Of a stretch of 33,434 nt of DNA, positions 1 through 6,558 are shown piece after piece. The stretch is from Prevotellaceae bacterium UBA4372. GTDB lineage: Bacteria; Bacteroidota; Bacteroidia; Bacteroidales; Bacteroidaceae. Numbering within the stretch: the first letter of the stretch is position 1; each line of letters starts with the position of its first letter. The translations under genes were made by a program, and so were the position numbers. Where the stretch lies: positions 1 through 33,434 of the forward strand of contig DGSC01000006.1 in assembly GCA_002391275.1 (NCBI GenBank), read 5' to 3'. Below the pieces are notes generated by a model, which saw only the letters and a program-made list of their open reading frames with translations, searched no databases and was not told the origin of the DNA.

Positions 1-129
1 ACTATGTTCCGCATTATGCTCATGTACTACGTCAACTGCTATACATTCTTCGAGCAGCCCGAAAAAGACTGGCTCAAGATCCTTGAAACGGATAATCCGC
101 CACCTGGCGAACAGTCACTTTTCGACTAA
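1..129 (+). CDS. 3' end of an unrecognised gene (partial)
   Basis: The frame is open from the first base and ends at TAA 127-129, giving 42 residues that finish in GEQSLFD. The fragment has an aromatic stretch (MYYVNCYTFFEQ) followed by an acidic and proline-rich tail. I do not recognise the family. The start is outside the window. A strong hairpin terminator lies 27 bases downstream, which supports this being a genuine gene end. The nearby inverted repeat could hint at a mobile element, but nothing in these residues proves a transposase. Confidence 0.6.
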   Translation, partial: TMFRIMLMYYVNCYTFFEQPEKDWLKILETDNPPPGEQSLFD

Positions 130-156
130 GAGGGGCTTACTTTTTGAAAAAAGTAT

Positions 157-194
157 CCGCAATGCCTGTTTATCGGCATTGCGGAAGATTTTTA
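157..194 (+). terminator. Rho-independent terminator of the partial upstream gene
   Basis: A perfect 10-base stem (CCGCAATGCC at 157-166 paired with GGCATTGCGG at 175-184) with an 8-base loop is followed by AAGATTTTT. It lies directly after the stop codon of the partial gene and points the same way. Confidence 0.85.
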
Positions 195-208
195 ATGTTC
201 ATTTGATT

Positions 209-358
209 TTTAGCGGACAGCAATAATATAATATTGCGATTTACGGCTGCCCACTTGCTTGTCGGGCATCATGCGTTAGGGTGTGTCTGGGTTTAATATT
301 CAGCGGACAACTGATGTAGGCTTCTCTGCAAAACATACTGTTATTGCTGTTCGCTAAA
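209..358. repeat. 18-base inverted repeat enclosing 114 bases (MITE-like)
   Basis: TTTAGCGGACAGCAATAA at 209-226 is matched in reverse complement by TTATTGCTGTTCGCTAAA at 341-358, 17 of 18 positions; the mismatch would be a G-U pair in RNA. A third AGCGGACA copy lies near 302. There is no coding capacity between the arms and no clear target-site duplication. It could be a small non-autonomous element or an IS remnant; the sequence cannot decide. Confidence 0.5.
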
Positions 359-411
359 CACCAGCGTGCCCATCCTGAGTCTTTGCAACACTGCATTTAG
401 GATTGTCGCTG

Positions 412-490
412 ATACCTGACAAGCCCACAGCTCGCCTTCTACGGTCGGTAGGGCGACGAACAGGAACCGGAAACTATACCTGACAAGCCC
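412..490. repeat. 15-base direct repeat pair
   Basis: ATACCTGACAAGCCC occurs at 412-426 and again exactly at 476-490. The 49 bases between are GC-rich and non-coding. The role is unknown. Confidence 0.6.
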
Positions 491-549
491 TCTTTCCCCG
501 TTTTATTGCCGTCTGCTTATAAGAAAAACAGGGCACGCGGCCAGCTGAA

Positions 550-623
550 TTGATTATTCCATGACCTTGGAATGATTATTCGATGGTCATGGAATGATTG
601 TTCCAAGGTCATGGAATAATCAA
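550..623. repeat. 22-base tandem array of three units inside a 23-base perfect inverted repeat
   Basis: Three 22-base units start at 552, 574 and 596, each of the form GATTATTCnATGnnCnTGGAAT with few differences. Because the first and last units are partial reverse complements, 550-572 and 601-623 form a perfect 23-base inverted repeat with a 28-base centre. The block is non-coding. Confidence 0.8.
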
Positions 624-736
624 CGTTGATACCCGAAATTCTTTTCTATCACTGGTGCACAACATTTCAGTCATTGGTGCTAATTCTGTTTCAGCTTTTC
701 GAGCTGAGTGATGCGACTGGCTGAAAATGAAGAAAG

Positions 737-994
737 GCCAAAGGATTCCGGACAGGCCATCAGGATGATTCGTCAAAGTGCCGATGGATTCCGGACAGGT
801 CATCAGGATGATTCGTCAAAGTGCCAAAGGATTCCGGACAGGCCATCAGGATGATTCGTCAAAGTGCCGATGGCTTCTGGACTGACCATCAGAATGATTC
901 GTCAAAATGCCGATGGATTCAGTACAGGTCATCAGGTTGATTCGTCAAAGTGCCGATGGATTCCGGACAGGTCATCAGGAGGATTCGTCAAAAG
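737..994. repeat. Six tandem 43-base units
   Basis: Units start at 737, 780, 823, 866, 909 and 952. Units 1 and 3 are identical; the others differ at a few positions. Each unit appears to be two diverged halves of about 21-22 bases (GATGGATTCCGGACAGG against GATGATTCGTCAAAGTG). There are no unique spacers, so this is not a CRISPR array. A minus-strand open frame through the array looks like a by-product of the repeat. A degenerate seventh unit continues into the terminator at 995. Confidence 0.9.
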
Positions 995-1052
995 GCCGAG
1001 GGTTCCAAACTGATCATTTTCATGATTCGTCTGGAACCCTCGGCCTTTTTTT
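995..1052 (+). terminator. Strong hairpin terminator formed from the last repeat unit
   Basis: A perfect 13-base stem (GCCGAGGGTTCCA at 995-1007 with TGGAACCCTCGGC at 1032-1044) has a 24-base loop and is followed by C and seven T. Its left arm is the beginning of a seventh 43-base unit. On the plus strand it would end transcription coming through the array; the AAAA before the stem could make it weakly active for nrdG on the other strand. Confidence 0.75.
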
Positions 1053-1091
1053 GTTGATTCGGCTGGGCGATTCGAGGTAAAACAAGTTGTG

Positions 1092-1625
1092 TTAGTTCCG
1101 AGCGGCAGGGCTTGTTTGTGTTAGAGGATTAGCCTTGCGGCTCCACAGCACAACCTGTCCAGTGGCAAGCGATTGTTGAACATCGATGAGGCGCTGGTTG
1201 GCAGAGCCTCGGAAGAGGAGGTCTGTGGAGCGTTGGGCTGCGATGTATGGGCCGTCGACGAGCACGTCGACGAGTTGGAGCAAGCGCCGTTGTGCGGGCA
1301 TGTTAAGAAGAGTCTCGAAAGTGTAGCCGGTGTAGCACCAGATATTCTTTTTTGTGCGTTGGCGTATGGCCTGAGCTAGTTCGGCGAAGCCTTCGGCTTG
1401 TTGCATAGGATCGCCGCCTGTGAAGGTGACGCCGGGCGCAAAAGGATCGGCTTCTATGATGGCCATGAGTTCATCGACGCTCATCTCTGAGCCTCCGTCG
1501 GCAGCCCACGACTGTGGATTGTGGCATTGAGGGCAGTGATGCGTGCAGCCGGCGCAGTAGATGCTCGTACGAAAGCCGGGGCCGTCTACCGTGGTGTCTT
1601 CTACTATAGATAGGATGCGGAGCAT
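1092..1625 (-). CDS. nrdG: Anaerobic ribonucleoside-triphosphate reductase activating protein (radical SAM)
   Basis: NrdG uses S-adenosylmethionine and a [4Fe-4S] cluster to generate the glycyl radical on NrdD, so that cells can make deoxyribonucleotides without oxygen. The 177-residue protein has the radical-SAM cysteines as CX3CX2C (Cys27, Cys31, Cys34 in CTHHCPQC) and a GGDP motif near residue 70 that corresponds to the family's SAM-contacting GGE-type loop. Length is normal for NrdG. Its ATG overlaps the TAA of nrdD by one base (TAATG), so the two are translationally coupled and share the nrdD promoter. Stop is TAA at 1094-1092. Confidence 0.97.
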   Translation of the reverse strand: MLRILSIVEDTTVDGPGFRTSIYCAGCTHHCPQCHNPQSWAADGGSEMSVDELMAIIEADPFAPGVTFTGGDPMQQAEGFAELAQAIRQRTKKNIWCYTGYTFETLLNMPAQRRLLQLVDVLVDGPYIAAQRSTDLLFRGSANQRLIDVQQSLATGQVVLWSRKANPLTQTSPAARN

Positions 1626-3853
1626 TATTCCTTGAACTCAAGATAGTCGGTGTTGTGGATGACGCGGTCGTTGAGTTCTGCGAGTTTAGCCCGGTTCCAA
1701 CGGTCGGTGGTGCCTACGAGGTAGCCCGTGATGCGCTGCAGACGGTCGAGGTTGGTGCTGTGGCAGTGGGGACATTCGTCGATGTGGTCGGCCGTTTCGT
1801 AGCCGCAGTCCATACAACGTACGCGGGTGTGGTTGACGCTTCCGTAGCCGATGTTCAAGGCATCCATCATGTCCACGATGTTCATCACGGCTTCGGGGTT
1901 GTGGGTTGCGTCGCCGTCTATCTCGACGTAGAAGATATGGCCGCCGCGTGTGAGCTCGTGGTAAGGAGCCTCGATTTCAGCCTTGTGTCGGGCGGAGCAT
2001 TTGTAGTAGACGGGCACGTGGTTCGAGTTGGTATAGTACTCGCGGTCGGTGATGCCTGGGAGCTTGCCAAATTCTTTCTGGTCGCCGCGTGTGAAGCGTC
2101 CGCTGAGGCCTTCGGCGGGTGTGGCGAGCACGCTGTAGTTGTGCTGGTACTGCTGGCAGAAGTCGTTGACGCGGTCGCGCATGTAGGTGACGATGCGCAG
2201 TCCGAGTTTCTGCGACTCGGCGCTCTCTCCATGGTGTTTGCCGGTGAGTGCTACGAGACATTCGGCCAGTCCGATGAAGCCGATGCCGAGGGTGCCTTGG
2301 TTGATGACGCTTTCGATGGTGTCGTTGGGGCTGAGTTTTTCGCATCCGATCCAGAGGCTGTGCATGAGCAGGGGGAACTGCTTGGCAAAGGCGGTCTTCT
2401 GGAACTCAAAGCGCTCATGCAGCTGACGAGCTGTCAGTTCGAGCAGATTGTCGAGCTTGGCGAAGAAGGCGGCTATGCGTTGCTCTTCGTCCTTGATATT
2501 CATACACTCGATGGCCAGTTTCACGATGTTGATGGTGGAGAAGCTGATGTTGCCGCGTCCTATGCTGGTTTTGGGTCCGAACCTGTTCTCGAAGACGCGT
2601 GTGCGACAGCCCATGGTGGCTACTTCGTGGAGGTAGCGCTTCGGGTCGTCGGCACGCCAGTCGGCATCCTGATTGTAGGTGGCGTCGAGGTTGAGGAAGT
2701 TGGGGAAGAAACGGCGTGCCGTGACCTTGCATGCCAGTTGGTAGAGGTCGTAGTTAGGGTCTGTGGGCAGGTAGCTTACGCCGCGCTTCTTCTTCCAAAT
2801 CTGTATGGGGAAGATGGCGGTGACGCCGCTTCCCACGCCTTCGTAGGTGGAGTTGAGAATCTCGCGGATGATGCAACGGCCTTCGGCGCTCGTGTCCGTT
2901 CCATAATTGATGGAAGAGAACACGACCTGATTGCCACCGCGGCTGTGGATGGTGTTCATGTTGTGGATGAACGCTTCCATGGCCTGATGTACGCGGCTGA
3001 CAGTCTTGTTGATGGCATGCTGGATGACGCGTTCTTCGCCTTCGAGGCCTTCGAGGGGCTTGTTGATATAATCATCGAGTGCTCTTTCGTAGAGGTGGCT
3101 GTAGTCGGCCGCAAAGAGCTCCTCGAGTTTCTTTATCTCTTCGATGAAGGTGAGGCGGACGTAGGGGGCTAGGTAGAAGTCGAATGCGGGTATGGCCTGT
3201 CCGCCGTGCATCTCGTTTTGTGCTGTCTCCATGCTGATGCAGGCAAGCACGCTGGCCGTCTCGATGCGCTTGGCGGGTCGGCTCTCGCCGTGGCCGGCCA
3301 TATAGCCGCCTTCGAGGACGTGGTCGAGGGGATGCTGCACGCATGTCAGCGACTTGGTGGGGTAGTAGTCCTTGTCGTGGATGTGGAGGTAGTTGTTCTT
3401 GACGGCTTCGCGGATGTCGTCGCTCAGGAGGTAGTCGTCGACGAAGGGCTTGGTGGTTTCCGAGGCGAACTTCATCATCATGCCCGCAGGCGTGTCGGCA
3501 TTCATATTAGCGTTTTCGCGCGTGACGTCGTTGCTCTTGATGTTGATGATTTCGAGGAACATCTCGCGCGTCTTGGCCTTGCGTGCGATGGAGCGCTGGT
3601 TGCGGTACTGGATGTATATCTTGGCCACGTCCTTGCGGGCGCTCTTCATGAGCTCGAGCTCCACGAGGTCCTGGATTTCCTCGACGGTCATCTGTGCCTT
3701 GCCGCGCATGCTGATGCGGTCGGCAATCTGATGAACGAGGTGCTCGTCTTCGCCTTCTTCAGTCCGAAGCATGGCTTTACGGATGGCAGCAACAATCTTC
3801 TCTTCGTTGAAGCCTACGATGCGTCCGTCGCGCTTGACTACTGTCTGTATCAT
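1625..3853 (-). CDS. nrdD: Anaerobic ribonucleoside-triphosphate reductase, class III
   Basis: This is the catalytic subunit that reduces ribonucleoside triphosphates anaerobically, 742 residues. An N-terminal ATP-cone (about residues 3-90, starting TVVKRDGRIVGFNEEKI) provides allosteric control. The C-terminal glycyl-radical domain carries the structural zinc cysteines at 680, 683, 694 and 697 and the radical glycine expected at Gly710 in RITGYL. Length fits the family. It is followed directly by nrdG with a one-base overlap. A Bacteroidetes promoter lies about 80 bases upstream, and a 15-base direct repeat further up may be a regulator site. Confidence 0.98.
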   Translation of the reverse strand: MIQTVVKRDGRIVGFNEEKIVAAIRKAMLRTEEGEDEHLVHQIADRISMRGKAQMTVEEIQDLVELELMKSARKDVAKIYIQYRNQRSIARKAKTREMFLEIINIKSNDVTRENANMNADTPAGMMMKFASETTKPFVDDYLLSDDIREAVKNNYLHIHDKDYYPTKSLTCVQHPLDHVLEGGYMAGHGESRPAKRIETASVLACISMETAQNEMHGGQAIPAFDFYLAPYVRLTFIEEIKKLEELFAADYSHLYERALDDYINKPLEGLEGEERVIQHAINKTVSRVHQAMEAFIHNMNTIHSRGGNQVVFSSINYGTDTSAEGRCIIREILNSTYEGVGSGVTAIFPIQIWKKKRGVSYLPTDPNYDLYQLACKVTARRFFPNFLNLDATYNQDADWRADDPKRYLHEVATMGCRTRVFENRFGPKTSIGRGNISFSTINIVKLAIECMNIKDEEQRIAAFFAKLDNLLELTARQLHERFEFQKTAFAKQFPLLMHSLWIGCEKLSPNDTIESVINQGTLGIGFIGLAECLVALTGKHHGESAESQKLGLRIVTYMRDRVNDFCQQYQHNYSVLATPAEGLSGRFTRGDQKEFGKLPGITDREYYTNSNHVPVYYKCSARHKAEIEAPYHELTRGGHIFYVEIDGDATHNPEAVMNIVDMMDALNIGYGSVNHTRVRCMDCGYETADHIDECPHCHSTNLDRLQRITGYLVGTTDRWNRAKLAELNDRVIHNTDYLEFKE

Positions 3854-3934
3854 AATTATTGGGAATATGTAAGGTAATGATATAAAGTGAAATGCAAGAA
3901 TAGGTATGTTGAAGTTGAGGTCTCAATGGCGCTG

Positions 3935-3966
3935 CAAAGGTAATTTGTTTGCCTAAAATGTGCAAG
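3935..3966 (-). promoter_or_regulatory. Promoter of nrdDG
   Basis: On the minus strand, CTTG (complement of 3963-3966) is followed after 20 bases by TACCTTTG (complement of 3935-3942), a near-ideal Bacteroidetes -33/-7 pair. The predicted leader of nrdD is about 75 bases. Confidence 0.75.
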
Positions 3967-3985
3967 CGATTGGCAAATATTTTTT

Positions 3986-4065
3986 AAAAGTTTTCCAAAA
4001 CGATTGAGACTGTTATTGAAAATCAATATGTTACATTTTTGGCGTTGCTGAAAAGTTTTCCAAAA
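3986..4065. repeat. 15-base direct repeat upstream of nrdD (possible regulator site)
   Basis: AAAAGTTTTCCAAAA occurs at 3986-4000 and at 4051-4065. The first copy starts about 20 bases upstream of the -33 box of nrdDG. Two identical copies 65 bases apart (about six helical turns) in a divergent promoter region suggest binding sites. The regulator is unknown. Confidence 0.45.
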
Positions 4066-4171
4066 ATAATTTTAGTTGTCTGTCAAGGTGTTTGTTGATG
4101 TTGGCTCTGTGACCAAATGAATCAGTTGGAAACGCATGATATTCAGAGGCGGAAATCAAGGCTCAACACAA

Positions 4172-4219
4172 AAAAACGCGGAATGCTCGTGACTCATTGA
4201 GTCGGAATTCCGCGTTTTT
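4172..4219. terminator. Bidirectional terminator-like hairpin between divergent promoters
   Basis: A perfect 13-base outer stem (AAAAACGCGGAAT at 4172-4184 with ATTCCGCGTTTTT at 4207-4219) encloses a second stem (GACTC-ATT-GAGTC, 4191-4203). Both strands end in a T-run. It sits between nrdD (-) and the M48 gene (+), where no annotated gene needs a terminator, so it may close an unannotated short transcript or insulate the two promoters. The rest of 3854-4350 is non-coding apart from the promoters and repeat listed. Confidence 0.7.
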
Positions 4220-4287
4220 CGTTGCTTGGAACTAAGTCAGGATGTACGACAAAGCAGTTTTGAAATCCTATTTTTCTTCGTCTTTTC

Positions 4288-4318
4288 TTGCTCGAACAAT
4301 AAAGAAGCATTAATTTTG
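4288..4318 (+). promoter_or_regulatory. Promoter of the M48 protease-cob operon
   Basis: TTG at 4288-4290 is followed after 20 bases by TAATTTTG at 4311-4318, matching the Bacteroidetes consensus. The leader to the ATG at 4351 would be about 25 bases. No cobalamin-riboswitch-like sequence is visible between promoter and gene. Confidence 0.75.
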
Positions 4319-4350
4319 CCACGCAAAACAAATAAAAAACAATAGTCATC

Positions 4351-5277
4351 ATGAAAAAAATTATTGCTTTGGCCAGCGTTTCACTCCTGCTTGTTGCCTG
4401 CTCAACAGTCAGCATGACCGGCCGTAAACAGTTGAACCTCGTTTCAGAATCTGAAATCCTGTCGGCCAGTTTGACCGAGTACCAGAGTTATATGAAATCG
4501 GCCAAAGTGTCGAAGGATGCTGCCGCTACGGCTGTTGTCAAAGGCGTAGCCGAGCGCATAGCCGCAGCCGCCGAGGCTTACCTCACGGCAACCGGGCAGA
4601 CAGCCGACTTGCAGAACTACGCATGGGAGTTTAACCTCACAGAGGATCCCAACCTGAATGCGTTCTGCATGCCTGGCGGAAAGATTGTGGTCTATTCGGG
4701 CATGCTCAAGCTCATAGGCAACGGCGCCGACCGCGACGACGAGCTTGCAGCAGTGATAGGTCATGAGGTGGGTCACGCCATTGCCAAGCACGGCCAGGAA
4801 CGTGCCAGCCAGCAGATGTTGCAGCAGATGGGCGGTTCGGTGCTCGGCGCAGTCGTGGGTGGTTCCAGCGCTCAGACACAACAGGTCATTGCCACCGCTT
4901 ACGGCCTCGGCACACAGTATGGTGCTTTGCTCCCGTTCTCTCGTAAGCATGAGCTGGAGGCCGACTACATCGGTATTGTCCTTGCTACGATTGCAGGCTA
5001 CGATGCCGATGCTGCCGTAACACTGTGGCAGAAGATGGAGGCCGCCAGCGGCGGACAAGCTCCCGCTCAGTTCATGAGCACCCACCCCAGTAGCTCGAAG
5101 CGCATCAGTGAGTTGCAGAAGAACATACCGCAAGTGAAGGCTGAATACGGCAATGTGTCCAAACAGACTGCTGCCTCACAGTCGGCTGCTACTCAGAAGA
5201 AGGCTACGACAACCAAGTCGACTACAAAATCTAAGACCACCACAACCAAAGGTACTGGCTTTAAGATTGGATTATGA
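4351..5277 (+). CDS. M48-family zinc metallopeptidase, lipoprotein
   Basis: The 308-residue protein begins with a lipoprotein signal (lipobox LVAC, Cys17 as the lipidated residue), so it should be anchored in the periplasm or outer membrane. It carries the metallopeptidase motif HEVGH at 138-142 and the third zinc ligand region ELEAD at 201-205, the arrangement of the M48 proteases related to E. coli LoiP, YcaL and BepA, which act in envelope quality control. The C-terminal 40 residues are a Thr/Lys/Ser-rich low-complexity tail. Its stop overlaps the next gene's start by four bases (ATGA), so it leads an operon that continues into the phosphatase and cobUTS. The substrate is unknown. Confidence 0.93.
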   Translation: MKKIIALASVSLLLVACSTVSMTGRKQLNLVSESEILSASLTEYQSYMKSAKVSKDAAATAVVKGVAERIAAAAEAYLTATGQTADLQNYAWEFNLTEDPNLNAFCMPGGKIVVYSGMLKLIGNGADRDDELAAVIGHEVGHAIAKHGQERASQQMLQQMGGSVLGAVVGGSSAQTQQVIATAYGLGTQYGALLPFSRKHELEADYIGIVLATIAGYDADAAVTLWQKMEAASGGQAPAQFMSTHPSSSKRISELQKNIPQVKAEYGNVSKQTAASQSAATQKKATTTKSTTKSKTTTTKGTGFKIGL

Positions 5278-5960
5278 CCTTTACAAATAATTTCGAACAA
5301 GTGCGTGCCGTCGTCTTCGATCTCGACGGCACGTTGCTTAATACCCTCGACGATCTGGCCAATGCCACCAATTGGGCCTTGCGCAAGAATGGACTTCCCG
5401 AACGTACGCTCGACGAGGTGCGGCGTTTCGTGGGTAATGGCGTAAGACGCCTCATCGAGCGTGCTGTGCCTGAGGGCGTGGCTTCGGATGTCTTGGAGTC
5501 GACATTCGACGACTTTAAGGCTTATTATGTCCAGCATTGTCAGGACCAGACATGCCTCTATGAGGGGGTGGCTCCGATGTTGGCTGCTCTGAAGCAACAA
5601 GGCTTGCGCCTGGCCATTGTCAGTAATAAACTCCAGGAAGGCGTCGACGAGCTTTTCCACCGTTACTTCAGCACTACCGTCGAGGTGGCTGTAGGTGAAA
5701 GCCCCTCAGTGGCCCGTAAACCGGCTCCCGATATGGTGTTTGCAGCCTTGCAAGAATTGGGCGTTGCGCCCAATGAAGCCATATACGTAGGCGATTCCGA
5801 CGTCGACCTCCAGACAGCACATAATAGCGGTCTCCCTTGCATCTCAGTGCTTTGGGGCTTTCGCGACAGGGATTTCCTGTTGGCGCACGGAGCTACGTGC
5901 ATGGTGGAGCGTCCGGCTGAAATAGTGAGCTTGCTTCATCAGCACGATGAGCAATCGTAA
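5274..5960 (+). CDS. HAD-superfamily phosphatase, phosphoglycolate phosphatase-like
   Basis: The 228-residue protein has all four HAD motifs: DLDGT with Asp16 and Asp18, Ser117 in VSNK, Lys149 in RKPAPD, and GDSDVD at 173-178. The cap inserted after motif I and the overall length fit the Gph/PGP subfamily, which removes phosphate from 2-phosphoglycolate or similar small phosphoesters. The ATG overlaps the preceding TGA as ATGA. Because cobUTS follow, a role in cobalamin salvage such as dephosphorylating alpha-ribazole phosphate is conceivable (no cobC is present here), but the sequence looks like an ordinary Gph and this is only an idea. Confidence 0.9.
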   Translation: MTFTNNFEQVRAVVFDLDGTLLNTLDDLANATNWALRKNGLPERTLDEVRRFVGNGVRRLIERAVPEGVASDVLESTFDDFKAYYVQHCQDQTCLYEGVAPMLAALKQQGLRLAIVSNKLQEGVDELFHRYFSTTVEVAVGESPSVARKPAPDMVFAALQELGVAPNEAIYVGDSDVDLQTAHNSGLPCISVLWGFRDRDFLLAHGATCMVERPAEIVSLLHQHDEQS

Positions 5961-5990
5961 ATCATAAATCTTTTAATCGTAAATATAAAG

Positions 5991-6515
5991 GTGTCTATTT
6001 GTCTCATTACAGGCGGTCAGCGTTCCGGCAAGAGCCAATATGCCGAGCAGTTGGCGCTGTCGCTCGCTCCGAATCCTGTTTACTTGGCAACGGCTCACGT
6101 CTGGGACGATGAGTTTCAAGAACGGGTTAAGCGTCATCAAGAACGGCGAGGGCCGGAATGGACGAACATCGAGGAAGAGCGTTGGCTCAGTCGCCACAAC
6201 GTGGAGGGTAGGGTAGTTCTGGTCGATTGCCTGACGCTGTGGGCCACAAATTTTTTTTTCTCCGACGGTGCCGAGGCCGATGTCGATGCTGCGTTGGAGA
6301 TGATGAAAAAGGAGTTCGACCGTTTCACGCTTCAGGATGCTACGTTCATCTTTGTGACCAACGAGATCGGTGCCGGAGGAACCCCCGTGAACGATGTGCA
6401 GCGGCGTTTCACCGACCTGCTGGGGTGGTTCAACCAGTATGTGGCTTCGAAAGCCGACGACGTGGTGATGATGGTCTGCGGCATTCCTGTGAAGGTGAAA
6501 GGAAATGGGGCGTAG
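5991..6515 (+). CDS. cobU: Bifunctional adenosylcobinamide kinase / adenosylcobinamide-phosphate guanylyltransferase
   Basis: CobU phosphorylates adenosylcobinamide and then forms GDP-cobinamide, the first step of nucleotide loop assembly. The 174-residue protein starts with a P-loop (GGQRSGKS, residues 8-15), has His49 in KRHQERRGP where the guanylylated histidine of the family lies, and a conserved DCLTLW segment. The start is GTG at 5991, the only start that keeps the P-loop close to the N-terminus; the leader is an AT-rich repeat-like junction. A run of nine T at 6251-6259 encodes part of ATNFFFSDG and is a possible slippage site. cobT follows. Confidence 0.96.
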   Translation: MSICLITGGQRSGKSQYAEQLALSLAPNPVYLATAHVWDDEFQERVKRHQERRGPEWTNIEEERWLSRHNVEGRVVLVDCLTLWATNFFFSDGAEADVDAALEMMKKEFDRFTLQDATFIFVTNEIGAGGTPVNDVQRRFTDLLGWFNQYVASKADDVVMMVCGIPVKVKGNGA

Positions 6516-6558
6516 CACCGGGAAGGTTAAAGATGAATGGATTAAAGATAACGGAAGA

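Larger units (their letters stand above)
130..1091. other. Gene-free region of about 960 bases
   Basis: No convincing coding sequence was seen on either strand. The stretch holds the terminator at 157, the inverted repeat 209-358, the 15-base direct repeat, the 22-base and 43-base arrays and the terminator at 995. The remaining sequence (359-411, 427-475, 624-736) shows nothing I can assign. Confidence 0.7.

Noticed and set aside
609..803. Short minus-strand frame through the 22/43-base arrays
   Set aside because: It lies mainly in tandem repeat DNA and has no protein-like features.
737..994. Possible CRISPR array
   Set aside because: The repeats are directly adjacent with no unique spacers, and no cas genes are in the window.
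1655..3172. 505-residue open frame on the plus strand opposite nrdD
   Set aside because: nrdD is unmistakable on the other strand; the antisense frame is a by-product of its GC-rich codon pattern and has no recognisable domain.
4220..4350. Possible cobalamin riboswitch ahead of the operon
   Set aside because: No B12-box-like sequence or multi-stem structure was seen, and the space between promoter and ATG is only about 25 bases.
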